A DNA stretch of 15,202 nucleotides, taken from CAYNTC01 sp964432925. Lineage in GTDB: Bacteria; Planctomycetota; Phycisphaerae; Sedimentisphaerales; Anaerobacaceae. The position numbers were made by a program, and so were the translations under genes. The stretch lies in contig CAYSPM010000058.1 of assembly GCA_964432925.1 (NCBI GenBank), positions 1-15,202 of the forward strand, written 5' to 3'. The notes below the pieces were generated by a model. It had not been told where the DNA came from. It saw only the letters and a list, made by a program, of their open reading frames with translations, and searched no databases. This document shows positions 7,901 to 13,139 of the stretch, in pieces. Positions within the stretch are counted from its first letter, which is position 1, and each line of letters begins with the position of its first letter.

Positions 7901-9317
7901 CCCAATACGCGCCTTCTGGAATAATGTAGTATAAAGATTCAGTGAACTCCCCAGATCCAAAACTCTTTGTCCATAGTACATCTGGTTCAGGTTGGGCAAT
8001 AGAGTTATCCGGATCAGAACCACTTGATCCCACTGGATCGTTATGGTGGATGCTCAAAGTAACATTATTGATCTGGCCTTTTATATCATCCCTCCAGGAG
8101 CCCCACAATCGTATGCCCGTTACCAACCCGGTTGCCGTGCACACGAAATCGTCTCCTATTGTAACATCTTCAATAAGACTGGTATCAACTCCGTATCGCG
8201 TAGAATCCGGCAACTGTACCCACTTGGCGTTGGACGACAATTGAGCAATTTCTACCTCATAATCCTCCACCTCGCCGTCGGGTGCCTCTCCGGTAGGATC
8301 CAGTCCACCAACAGTACTGATTCTGAACCGGGCAAAAGACTGTCCGACTTTAGCGTTACCTGGCACGTTAACAGCTATCGTGTGGAGCCCATCGGATAAA
8401 AAGTCGCTGATGATTTTTTCGCCGGTCTCCCAGGCCTGATCGTCATCAAAGTCAATCCACGCGTCAACATCTCCTCCACCGCCATTTACATCGACGGTAA
8501 TAAGTATCTCCTGACCCCGGACCAATGGAGGAATGTTTACTCCATTTTCATCGTCGTTGCCGTCGTCATCGTCACCGAGGGCAAGGTCGGGCTGGCCATC
8601 AGCCTCGGCATCCGGTTGGTCTGCGGAATCGCCGAGCCATGGACCGCCGATAACGTGCCTCGCACCGTTGTTGGATAGGAGCGTTGGATATTCTAGTTTG
8701 AATTCACTGTCCGGCGCATCACCAAAGTCTAATTCCTCTGGTTCCGTGGAAACACAGCGATGGTTTATTGTGCCATTGACAATTGAAGCATTAGAGCCAC
8801 AGACTTCCACAGAAACCCATTCTGCATTGTAATAAATCTCGAAATGTTCCTCAACATGCGTAGGGTCGGGGTTTGGTGGGATAGATATGTTCGCAAAGGC
8901 CCACCGCTGGATGTATTCGTCCTCTGTTTCAGAGTCGGGAACATCACTTGGCAGTGGGGGGTGATCTTTACCAAGCTGTGACCACTCAGGTGTGGCCCAA
9001 TTATATGCCACTTTTACTACAGGTGGATAGCTTGGATTCAGATATGTTACATCGAAAGATATATCAATTACTGTCTTACGATTTGAGTTATACGGAGCAT
9101 TGTAGAACCACTGAGTCCACCAATTAGAAATTGGATAATAAAACCATCGACCATCATCCTTATAGCCAGTTCCTTCACCACCAATAAATGTATTATCAGT
9201 ACCGACTTTTATGTTGAAGTTATCAACTAAACTTACTGCATGGCTCGGGGAAATGACCACTGCGATAAATCCAATTAATACAAACAGCCAGTTAAAATTT
9301 AATTTTACACGTCTCAT
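1998..9317 (-). CDS. Giant secreted GEVED / Cys-rich-repeat mosaic protein
   Basis: The protein has 2439 residues. The start is ATG 9317-9315, with GGAGG at 9330-9326 (8-nt gap); the longer frame from TTG at 9353 has no such support and would precede the signal peptide. Order of parts: signal peptide 1-27 (MRRVK, hydrophobic core, SPSHA cleavage); an unassigned Trp/Tyr-rich beta region 28-190; GEVED domain 196-358 (DFGDAP, acidic DDDDGNDDENG loop, GEVEDYEV); a recurring module 365-575 (IGDDFVC, IRLWGSW, VIYWLLV, FGWK); four 127-residue Cys-rich repeats 586-1093; second GEVED domain 1093-1257; a split module 1268-1295 + 1789-1975 (KWSQPP, CGWDEPS // VADDFRC, IHWWGSY, VWGWK); an insert at about 1296-1788 with a LamG-like part (1302-1485) and a GATase/ThuA-like part (1585-1785); then two more modules, 1985-2238 and 2240-2430. 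No dockerin, LPXTG, PEP-CTERM or terminal membrane helix is visible; the end is ...SEECVY. Function is unknown. A large secreted or surface adhesive or scaffold protein is an inference. It has its own promoter and terminator. Confidence 0.93.
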   Translation of the reverse strand: MRRVKLNFNWLFVLIGFIAVVISPSHAVSLVDNFNIKVGTDNTFIGGEGTGYKDDGRWFYYPISNWWTQWFYNAPYNSNRKTVIDISFDVTYLNPSYPPVVKVAYNWATPEWSQLGKDHPPLPSDVPDSETEDEYIQRWAFANISIPPNPDPTHVEEHFEIYYNAEWVSVEVCGSNASIVNGTINHRCVSTEPEELDFGDAPDSEFKLEYPTLLSNNGARHVIGGPWLGDSADQPDAEADGQPDLALGDDDDGNDDENGVNIPPLVRGQEILITVDVNGGGGDVDAWIDFDDDQAWETGEKIISDFLSDGLHTIAVNVPGNAKVGQSFARFRISTVGGLDPTGEAPDGEVEDYEVEIAQLSSNAKWVQLPDSTRYGVDTSLIEDVTIGDDFVCTATGLVTGIRLWGSWRDDIKGQINNVTLSIHHNDPVGSSGSDPDNSIAQPEPDVLWTKSFGSGEFTESLYYIIPEGAYWVGHTSGSLISDDDTEVWQLDIDIDPEEAFTQQGSVSEPVIYWLLVREVSTINGEFGWKNRQWMQQSNGCGVRGYGSGIPEEWWTMHFSAGHPLQYRLMDMSFMLTSEEGPSVSNDDCADAEPIGNVTNKAFDTTGATFDGPGHCTHAPNIWYCYTATCTGDVTVSLCGSSYDTMLAVYDGCGCYPSEGDMIECNDDYCGWQSEITFSATEGKHYLIEIGGYGNETGQGKLSINCEAQQADNDDCDDAKSIGEVTDMSFDTTTATFDGPGHCTHAPNIWYCYTPSCTGNVTVSLCGSSYDTMLAVYDGCGCYPSQGDLIECNDDYCGWQSEITFTATAGSHYLIEIGGYGSENGQGVLNISCETQGLPNDDCDDATPIGNTTNRPFDTTLATFDGPGHCTHAPNIWYCYTATCTGEATVSLCGSSYDTMLAVYDGCGCYPSQGDLIECNDDYCGWQSEITFTATAGSHYLIEIGGYGSENGQGVLNISCETQGLPNDDCDDATPIGNTTNRPFDTTLATFDGPGHCTHAPNIWYCYTATCTGEATVSLCGSSYDTMLAVYDGCGCYPSQSDLIECNDDFCGWQSEITFNATTGKHYLIEIGGYGSETGVGKLSISCEAVQVEDFDFGDAPQAPYLTTLSANGARHLVPSSPQMYLGAGVDVDLDGQPNATATGDDNDGNDDEDGVTFTSQLVPGQTANVKISASKTGRLDAWVDFDGNGKWIDAGDKIFSSQLLSAGLNSLSFSVPSTATLGITTFARFRFSTAGGLNYYGSAPDGEVEDYSVTIGYEPEPTVEHIKWSQPPIEIDPRSETPVFCGWDEPSYFSYAGGACVVIENFEDGDIAEYSVPSGDTHSVTAAAAHDGAYGLEDSNPGTAAKWIYRDDPDVQVAQGDTISYWVKLLDDETLGRAYCGFGATAGGTYCIIAAANSNTFLIQKNVGYSYNTIGSVSQYWASNKWYRLEVEWGIGGDIVGNLYDSDGTTLLNTVTASSDTYTSGGIAFRGFEHVYVDTVERCKPSVVQISVTSAASMMSNAQAKVVELRDPGDAVGWDSDNEASIFDDIDETDTAPSISSSAVKKTAEKVSAEVSDLDGTSSAGAGVYAKRIRATKLASGNQTLVIETRMGISGSVLAALDSFGHSYDFVSTDNLSSIDFSPYTTVILGMDGGQADEADMDHLADHIETGAKLILLGGTNYISFAQGLNNNFIKINTAVRSWRKVSGSPDIKVVSSTDSLASGLPSTYNFANDNASYYMARITDSTAKTIVENGDGYPCLVTKAVDAGELIFFINSPNEDYWSGSGDLEILKTILKNALSISNVTGRVVADDFRCLGNIPISSIHWWGSYQSWDGAEPPQDQPVAWQIAFWSNTPADLEGDTSFSRPNTLLWQVEVAADTVNEQKVGSDQFPQRPSDTCFEYYVQLDPEEYFWQDPNDGDIFWISISAIYSGDAPSSYVWGWKTRPQPWMDCAVTFSLDGTISPGKVLDPLTITPIKDSALCGEPQCYDMAFELDTDPDYLKYEQPFTGLRQWSHYEDEESLGINVSTTEQVFKYVQEAHLSSLAIDVDATKTNTSDTWPTQILADDFPCTTTGPLTNIRVWGAWYSDVMPDGDPESVTFTLSIYEDIPASESTTGYSTPGSLLWRKDFKKGQFTVSEYEDYLYSRWMVPCTVPQYYQSVVDKTCWQYDFNIDSGVAFNQQGSPGKQVIYWLAVQVKPETQSTGRVRFGWKSTRSSLAWNDIAVWAQGSQPAPNNWGTLKNPRTGARIDLAFAVGTGQATKELQISRLVADDWLCEQRDPITAVAWWGSYIDYEFEACQCQQQPSPTKPDYFLLSIWTDEPYPISTLSHPGQKIWEYKAYDYDEVMVGYDKYPLSSGTDLAHEPVFRYSVRLPEEDWFCQEDVDEVYWFSVVAVYDESTAIEYPWGWTNHPHNFGNGAVSGYRDQQSEWTWQQLLDQTDGSEDMSFVLFSESEECVY
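6039..7562 (-). repeat. Four tandem 127-residue (381-bp) Cys-rich repeats
   Basis: Unit starts (NDDC) fall at protein residues 586, 713, 840 and 967, an exact 127-residue spacing. In nucleotides the units are 7182-7562, 6801-7181, 6420-6800 and 6039-6419, read on the minus strand. Each unit has the order NDDC, FDT, FDGPGHCTHAPNIWYCYT, CTG, VSLCGSSYDTMLAVYDGCGC, IECNDDYCGWQSEITF, HYLIEIGGYG and a final SC/NC. Each holds ten Cys, enough for five disulfides in an exported protein. The fold resembles PPC-like beta sandwiches (inference). Confidence 0.95.
6259..7022 (-). repeat. Perfect 383-bp direct duplication inside the repeat array
   Basis: Bases 6259-6641 are identical to 6640-7022 (offset 381). 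I compared them base by base and found no mismatch. Differences appear at once on both sides (6258 g against 6639 a; 6642 c against 7023 g). The boundaries lie in mid-unit and do not match the NDDC unit starts. The other units differ at many synonymous positions, so this copy is a recent exact in-frame duplication or gene conversion. Confidence 0.95.
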
Positions 9318-9325
9318 GACGATGT

Positions 9326-9330
9326 CCTCC
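9326..9330 (-). promoter_or_regulatory. Ribosome binding site of the giant protein gene
   Basis: GGAGG on the minus strand is preceded by a run of seven U residues and lies 8 nt before ATG 9317. It sets the true start 12 codons inside the longest open frame. It lies 19 nt downstream of the possible pseudoknot's last strand (9354-9350), close enough for RNA folding to affect initiation. Confidence 0.85.
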
Positions 9331-9349
9331 AAAAAAAGTTTTCCTTTCG

Positions 9350-9437
9350 GCAAGAATGCCCACCGTTAATAGGTTATCTTGCAGTGGCGGGCATAGACAG
9401 GCTACGCGCCGCTCGCTTACTCAGCGCAATCGGCGCA
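9350..9437 (-). promoter_or_regulatory. Candidate structured 5' leader: nested hairpin plus possible pseudoknot
   Basis: Read on the minus strand. A nested hairpin pairs 9437-9431 with 9411-9405 (7 pairs, UGCGCCG with CGGCGCG, end U-G) and, inside it, 9426-9423 with 9417-9414 (CGCU with AGCG, loop 9422-9418). Next, GCCCGCC (9392-9386) pairs with GGUGGGC (9364-9358), a 7-bp stem with one G-U. GCAAG (9382-9378), in that stem's loop, can pair with CUUGC (9354-9350) just past it, which makes an H-type pseudoknot. The one non-Watson-Crick pair is G-U on the minus RNA but A-C on the plus strand, so the fold favours minus-strand RNA. I recognise no known riboswitch class. Folding was done by eye. 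Confidence 0.45.
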
Positions 9438-9486
9438 CAAAATCTTCTTCTCCAGCAAAAAAGTTAAAAAAAATAGAAAAAAACAT
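9421..9486 (-). CDS. Possible Phe-rich 21-residue leader mini-ORF
   Basis: ATG 9486-9484 is preceded by GAGGAG at 9500-9495 with an 8-nt gap, and the frame ends at TGA 9423-9421. The peptide begins MFFSIFFNFFAGEED and ends in VRRLR. Six of its first ten residues are Phe, all TTT. Its 3' end runs through the 5' half of the leader hairpin (9437-9414), so a translating or stalled ribosome would open that hairpin, as in attenuation leaders. The poly-T runs could produce Phe codons by chance, and the downstream gene has no tie to Phe metabolism. The good SD is the main support for translation. Confidence 0.3.
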   Translation of the reverse strand: MFFSIFFNFFAGEEDFVRRLR

Positions 9487-9528
9487 AGCTTTCACTCCTC
9501 ACTAATTCTCCTACACAGTTGATTTAGA

Positions 9529-9557
9529 AGTATAACACCACTCCTAGCTAAAATCAA
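9529..9557 (-). promoter_or_regulatory. Sigma70-type promoter of the giant protein gene
   Basis: On the minus strand the -35 is TTGATT (9557-9552) and the -10 is TATACT (9534-9529), with a 17-bp spacer. Transcription would begin near 9522, upstream of the mini-ORF SD, and give a leader of about 205 nt before ATG 9317. An alternative -10, TATAAT at 9569-9564, lacks a convincing -35. Confidence 0.55.
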
Positions 9558-9575
9558 GCTAAAATTATAGGACGT

Positions 9576-9595
9576 AAATTGGAGCAAATTGGGGC
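9576..9595. repeat. Two adjacent 10-bp direct repeats upstream of the -35 box
   Basis: AAATTGGAGC (9576-9585) is followed directly by AAATTGGGGC (9586-9595), with one mismatch. The pair sits 19 bp upstream of the proposed -35 of the minus-strand promoter, where an activator could bind on one DNA face. It may be chance. The rest of 9318-9666 holds the leader elements listed separately and AT-rich sequence with nothing else I can support. Confidence 0.25.
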
Positions 9596-9623
9596 ATTTG
9601 CTAACTAACAGACCTGAAAACGG

Positions 9624-9648
9624 CGTTTGGACAACCAAAATGCAAACG
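9624..9648 (-). terminator. Weak possible terminator hairpin after hisI
   Basis: CGTTTG (9648-9643 on the minus strand) can pair with CAAACG (9629-9624) across a 13-nt loop, followed by CCGTTTTC. The stem is only 6 bp with no proper U tract, so hisI transcription may read through into the giant-protein leader. Confidence 0.15.
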
Positions 9649-9666
9649 GGCAGCTATAGTAACGTC

Positions 9667-10083
9667 TCAGTCTTGCCGTTTGTACGCCTCGTTAGGGTCA
9701 TAGACCTTTTCTGCTATAAACTCCAAATTTGTGCTGGTTCCCTTTTTTAGCGCCCGATAGAAGCACGACCGGTAACCTACATGACATTGGCCAGTATCAA
9801 CAATCACTTTCAAAACGAGGCAGTCCTGGTCGCAGTCAACAAGTATCTGTTGTACCTTTTGGACGTGACCGCTCTGCTCCCCCTTCCTCCATACTTTTTG
9901 TCGGGACCTGCTAAAGTATGTTGCGTAACCGGTCTTGATTGTAAGATCTAAAGCCTGACGGTCCATATAAGCAACCATCAAAATTTGACCAGTCTTTGCG
10001 TCCTGAGCTATGGCCGGTATCAGACCGCTATCATCGAACCTCGGGGTGAACTCAAAAGCCTCTTCGATCTGTTTTGTAGCCAC
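9667..10083 (-). CDS. hisI: Phosphoribosyl-AMP cyclohydrolase
   Basis: This 138-residue cytoplasmic enzyme opens the adenine ring of PR-AMP to give ProFAR, the third step of histidine synthesis. The length fits the monofunctional form; no HisE (PRA-PH) domain follows. Family motifs are ATYFSRSRQKVWRKGEQSG (about 54-72), the metal-binding DCDQD (83-87) and HVGYRSCFYR (101-110). Cys84, Cys100 and Cys107 keep the 16- and 7-residue spacing of the zinc-ligand cysteines in characterised PRA-CH enzymes. The start is GTG 10083-10081, set by GGAGG at 10096-10092 with an 8-nt gap. The gene stands alone, with no other his gene in the window, and lies between two unrelated transcription units. Confidence 0.96.
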   Translation of the reverse strand: MATKQIEEAFEFTPRFDDSGLIPAIAQDAKTGQILMVAYMDRQALDLTIKTGYATYFSRSRQKVWRKGEQSGHVQKVQQILVDCDQDCLVLKVIVDTGQCHVGYRSCFYRALKKGTSTNLEFIAEKVYDPNEAYKRQD

Positions 10084-10145
10084 CTATTTGGCCTCCTAAA
10101 TTGCCTATTTAGTGGGTGTCCAGAATTTAGTGATTTGCTGCTTCG

Positions 10146-10174
10146 GGTATAAAGATATACGCATCCTTGACCAA
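10146..10174 (-). promoter_or_regulatory. Candidate hisI promoter
   Basis: On the minus strand, TTGGTC (10174-10169) and TATACC (10151-10146) are separated by 17 bp, about 62 nt upstream of the GTG start. The match to consensus is moderate. Confidence 0.35.
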
Positions 10175-10244
10175 AAACTATAAGACATTTTGGGCAATGT
10201 AAAATTTCCACATTCGTTGGGGCAATTACCCAATTAGCTGTATC

Positions 10245-10273
10245 TTGCCAGAAATAGTATTACCAAGTATCAT
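10245..10273 (+). promoter_or_regulatory. Promoter of the + strand membrane-protein/PTS gene series
   Basis: TTGCCA (10245-10250), a 17-bp spacer and TATCAT (10268-10273) each match 5 of 6 consensus bases. The start of transcription would be near 10280, about 25 nt before the TTG start at 10306. It is divergent from the hisI promoter across the 222-bp gap 10084-10305. Confidence 0.5.
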
Positions 10274-10305
10274 TTACGAAAACAAGCTATTTGAGGAAAT
10301 AGAAA

Positions 10306-11352
10306 TTGCCGGACGTCCCAAGGTCAAAAAAACTCAAGCACGTCTCAATTGTGATCCGCACCTCCGTTGCAGTGGTTGCACTTGTCTGGGTATTTCGTGG
10401 CCAGGACTGGAACCAATTGGTCGCTACCTTTGCTAACCTCAATCCATGGTATTTCATTCTTGCATTGGGTGTATTTACTGTAACCCAAATCCTAATAGGT
10501 CTGCGATGGTGGTTATTGATGAGGGCACAACGCATATACGTTGGTTTCTGGGCCGTTGTTCGATTGCATTTTCTGGGTCTTTTTTATAATAACTTTATGC
10601 CCGGTTCGGTGGGGGGAGACTTTCTAAAAGCCTGGTACGTAACCAAGCATACCGAGAAAAAGCTGCAGGGCGCATTAAGCGTATTCGTGGACAGACTAAT
10701 TGGATTGCTCATCATGCTGGCAATGGCGATTTTGGGCTACTTACTTTTCATGCGGGGCAAAGCTGGCGCGTTGAGTTCACAGCCCAGCAACAGCTTATTT
10801 GAGTCTGTTTTCGCGTACAGGTGGGTTTTAATATGGCTTTTTGTCGGCATAGGGGTGGTCATCGGTGCTTTTTCTTTTAACAGGAAAGGCCGGCGAATGA
10901 TGGATAAACTCTGGGCGCAGGTTAGCTCACATGGCGTCATAGCCATTCGGAAGGTTAGAGAATCCATAGGCATCTACTGCAGCAAACCGCTAACAGTCCT
11001 TACGGCGTTTGCATTAACGATTCTGATTCAGAGCACAGTAATTACAGCGTTTTGGCTTCTTGGGCAGAATCTTAAAATGGCGGCTGACGCACAGCATTAT
11101 TTTGTTTTCTTCCCTTTGACGTGGGTGGCAGCAGCACTGCCTGTGAGTATAGCTGGTATGGGCATTCTCGAAGGGGGGCTTAGGGAGCTTTTTACCCGGT
11201 TTACCGACACCGGCGCCGAGCAAGTGGTAGCATTAGCCCTGTGTCAGCGTTTCATCTGGATGCTTGCTTCTTTGCCTGGAGCAGTTATCCATTTGTGCGG
11301 GGCACATTTACCGAAAGACTTTTCTATTGACGGTGATGAGCTTATAAATTAA
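10306..11352 (+). CDS. Lysylphosphatidylglycerol synthase TM-region / AglD-type (UPF0104) membrane protein
   Basis: This 348-residue protein has about eight hydrophobic segments (about 11-30, 49-70, 83-95, 131-148, 171-190, 228-251, 264-285, 310-332). Family marks are RWW at 67-69, PGSVGGDFLK at 99-108, VDRLIGLL at 128-135 and PVSIAGMGILEGG at 279-291, typical of the LPG_synthase_TM family (PF03706). Members are flippase-like or integral parts of lipid and glycan modification systems. The soluble aminoacyl-transfer domain of MprF is absent, so lysyl-PG synthesis should not be assumed. The start is TTG at 10306 with GAGGA (10293-10297) 8 nt upstream. The substrate cannot be read from the sequence. 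Confidence 0.82.
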   Translation: MPDVPRSKKLKHVSIVIRTSVAVVALVWVFRGQDWNQLVATFANLNPWYFILALGVFTVTQILIGLRWWLLMRAQRIYVGFWAVVRLHFLGLFYNNFMPGSVGGDFLKAWYVTKHTEKKLQGALSVFVDRLIGLLIMLAMAILGYLLFMRGKAGALSSQPSNSLFESVFAYRWVLIWLFVGIGVVIGAFSFNRKGRRMMDKLWAQVSSHGVIAIRKVRESIGIYCSKPLTVLTAFALTILIQSTVITAFWLLGQNLKMAADAQHYFVFFPLTWVAAALPVSIAGMGILEGGLRELFTRFTDTGAEQVVALALCQRFIWMLASLPGAVIHLCGAHLPKDFSIDGDELIN

Positions 11353-11444
11353 CCTATGGTGTTTTCGACCGAGAGCTGTTTTATCAGCCATACTCAAGAA
11401 AACGTGTATCGGCCAGTCATTAACGAAAAACTATCGTAGAAAAT

Positions 11445-12164
11445 ATGGGCGTTACGAGGCGCTTCAAAAGCTACTTCTTGCGGGGATTGGCAGTACTATT
11501 GCCGACCATCTTGACGCTCTGGATATTCATCGGGCTCTATAGGTTCATCCAAGATAATATAAGCATCCACATAAACCGCGGCCTGGTAAGGCTAATAATG
11601 TTCGTCCAGAGCGAAGGGGGGATTTCCAAAGAAGAGCTGATTGATATTTTTGTGGAGGGAACAGCAGGTTCGACGGTGGGTTTCCTATTAGCAGTGGTCG
11701 CCGTATTCCTGGTGGGTGCTCTTCTGGCCAGTGTCGTGGGCAGAGCGGTTTGGCACTTCATTGAAGAGTTCATAACGAACACGCCATTTCTAAGACGCGT
11801 CTACCCATACGTAAAACAAGTAACTGACTTTGTGCTCACGCCGGAAGAACAGGAAAAGATGTTCTCGCGGGTGGTTGCTCTTGAATATCCTCGAAAGGGA
11901 ATATGGTCGATAGGTCTGGTTACTGGTTCAGGTCTCAGGAAAGTAGCAGAGAATGCAGAAAAGGATTTTCTTACTGTTCTGATACCCAACTCGCCAACAC
12001 CGGTTACCGGCTACGTAATAATGGTACCGAAAGAACAGACTATAGCCTTGGATATGACGATAGAAGAGGCGTTCAGATTCGCAATCAGCGCAGGGGTCGT
12101 GGCACCAGATAGCCAGCGAGTACCTAACCTGCCGAAAGCTCTTGCTGAAAATGAAGAAAGTTAA
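11445..12164 (+). CDS. DUF502 family membrane protein
   Basis: The protein has 239 residues, the usual size for DUF502 (PF04367). It begins MGVTRRFKSYFLRG with two membrane helices, about 14-34 (LAVLLPTILTLWIFIGLYRF) and 74-98 (GSTVGFLLAVVAVFLVGALLA). It then has the family's IPFVRRVYxxVKQ-like segment (here NTPFLRRVYPYVKQV, about 111-125) and a soluble domain with IPNSPTPVTGYVIMVPKE (about 180-197) and the helix MTIEEAFRFAISAGVV. The biochemical role of the family is not established. ATG at 11445 has no clear SD. The 92-nt gap before it holds no feature I can support. It lies in the same direction as its neighbours and is probably co-transcribed with them. Confidence 0.88.
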   Translation: MGVTRRFKSYFLRGLAVLLPTILTLWIFIGLYRFIQDNISIHINRGLVRLIMFVQSEGGISKEELIDIFVEGTAGSTVGFLLAVVAVFLVGALLASVVGRAVWHFIEEFITNTPFLRRVYPYVKQVTDFVLTPEEQEKMFSRVVALEYPRKGIWSIGLVTGSGLRKVAENAEKDFLTVLIPNSPTPVTGYVIMVPKEQTIALDMTIEEAFRFAISAGVVAPDSQRVPNLPKALAENEES

Positions 12165-12200
12165 GCATTTGTTTTTACAGAATAGTTAAGGAGGCCGGTT

Positions 12201-12539
12201 TTGCTTTTTACAATTACTGGCAAACATGTTGAGATAACGGAAGCTATTAAAATACATGCAGAGGAGAAGACTTCAAAGCTTCCCAGATATTACAATGGCA
12301 TCAATCAGGTTGAAGTTGTTGTCGACCGCAGTCAGGGCTCCAACTTCAGCGTGGAGATAATTGCAAGGGGCGAACATAGCAATGTCTTCATTATCACCGA
12401 AACAGGTGACGATGCTTATCAGTGTATCGATTTGGCTGTTCACAAACTCGAACGACAGCTCAGAAGAAAAAAGAGCAAGGAACGAAACAAAAAGCATACC
12501 GGTAGCTCAGAACTAACTGAGCGTGATTCCAGTTTCTGA
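12201..12539 (+). CDS. hpf: Short ribosome hibernation promoting factor (HPF/RaiA family)
   Basis: The protein has 112 residues with the beta-alpha-beta-beta-beta-alpha pattern of the S30AE domain: MLFTITGKHVEIT, the helix IKIHAEEKTSKLPRYY, strands VEVVVDR, SVEIIARG and NVFIITE, then DDAYQCIDLAVHKLERQLRRKKSK. It has no long-HPF dimerisation domain; a basic, Ser-rich tail ends it. Family members bind the 30S decoding region and inactivate or dimerise ribosomes in stationary phase. TTG at 12201 follows AAGGAGG (12188-12194) by 6 nt, which fixes the start. It lies 36 nt after the DUF502 gene and 62 nt before the EIIA gene, like the hpf-ptsN pairing of proteobacterial rpoN operons. Confidence 0.9.
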   Translation: MLFTITGKHVEITEAIKIHAEEKTSKLPRYYNGINQVEVVVDRSQGSNFSVEIIARGEHSNVFIITETGDDAYQCIDLAVHKLERQLRRKKSKERNKKHTGSSELTERDSSF

Positions 12540-12601
12540 GAAACTGTCCTTTTGTCGTTTGTTGTCGATCGGTAGGCAATCTGTTATTTCGGGCGGCTGC
12601 A

Positions 12602-13075
12602 ATGAAATTCGCGGATTTCGTCTGTTTTAGAGCAATAGTTGCACAGTTGAAAGCTACAGACCGCGATGACGTAATCACGGAGCTTGTTACATCACTTGAC
12701 CAAGCTGGCAAGTTGAGCAAAGGAACTTGCAAGGATGTCATTAAAGCAGTCATCAAAAGGGAAAACGAAGCAAGTACTGGGATGGGCAAGGGCATTGCAA
12801 TACCTCACGTTAAGCATCCAGCGGTTGACGACGTTGTTGCCGCGGTCGGACAAAGCAGCAAAGGAATTGACTTTTCCGCCCTGGATAAACAGCTCGTTTA
12901 CTCAGTTATACTCTTGATAAGCCCTGAAAACAATCCTGATAGGCACTTGCAGGCGATGGAAAAAATCTTCAGGCACTTGCAAAAGGAAAAGTTCCGTAAG
13001 TTTCTAAGACAGTGCAATGAACCTGAGGATGTCGAGGATCTTCTCAGAGAGGCTGATGAGAATCCCTCTCTATGA
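12602..13075 (+). CDS. ptsN: PTS EIIA type-2 domain protein (EIIA-Ntr/Fru-like)
   Basis: The 157-residue single-domain EIIA has the phosphorylation site in the GMGKGIAIPHVKHP stretch, with His69 as the phospho-acceptor. Family elements include the N-terminal helical part (AIVAQLKATDRDDVITELV), the GTCKDVIKAVIKRENEASTG helix (about 41-60), VILLISPENNPDRHLQAMEKIFRHL and the C-terminal FRKFLRQCNEPEDVEDLL. No EIIB or EIIC is fused or nearby, which favours a regulatory Ntr-type role over fructose transport. ATG at 12602 has only a weak GGGCGG upstream. The stop overlaps the region in front of HPr. Confidence 0.88.
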   Translation: MKFADFVCFRAIVAQLKATDRDDVITELVTSLDQAGKLSKGTCKDVIKAVIKRENEASTGMGKGIAIPHVKHPAVDDVVAAVGQSSKGIDFSALDKQLVYSVILLISPENNPDRHLQAMEKIFRHLQKEKFRKFLRQCNEPEDVEDLLREADENPSL

Positions 13076-13139
13076 TGGAGAATGGTCTGTTAGTCCAGAT
13101 TTCTCAAACACAAGTTCAAATACAGACAGAGAGGACGCA

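Noticed and set aside
9318..9353. The longer N-terminus of the giant protein from TTG at 9353.
   Set aside because: GGAGG at 9330-9326 and the signal peptide both point to ATG 9317; the extra codons overlay the SD and leader structure.
9350..9437. Leader RNA as a c-di-GMP-I (GEMM) riboswitch.
   Set aside because: The GCAAACC and GACGCAAAGCC core elements and the GNRA-tetraloop/receptor arrangement are not present.
9421..9486. Classical pheA/pheST-type attenuator.
   Set aside because: The downstream gene is an exported mosaic protein, no terminator hairpin with a U run follows the mini-ORF, and the Phe codons may simply reflect poly-T.
10245..10436. A 63-codon plus-strand frame starting in the hisI/LPG_TM intergenic region.
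   Set aside because: It overlaps the proposed promoter and the conserved membrane-protein frame, has no SD and is low-complexity.
13017..13139. A 142-residue HPr with an N-terminal extension starting inside ptsN.
   Set aside because: The extension is out-of-frame ptsN sequence with no HPr homology; TTG 13140 gives a normal HPr N-terminus.
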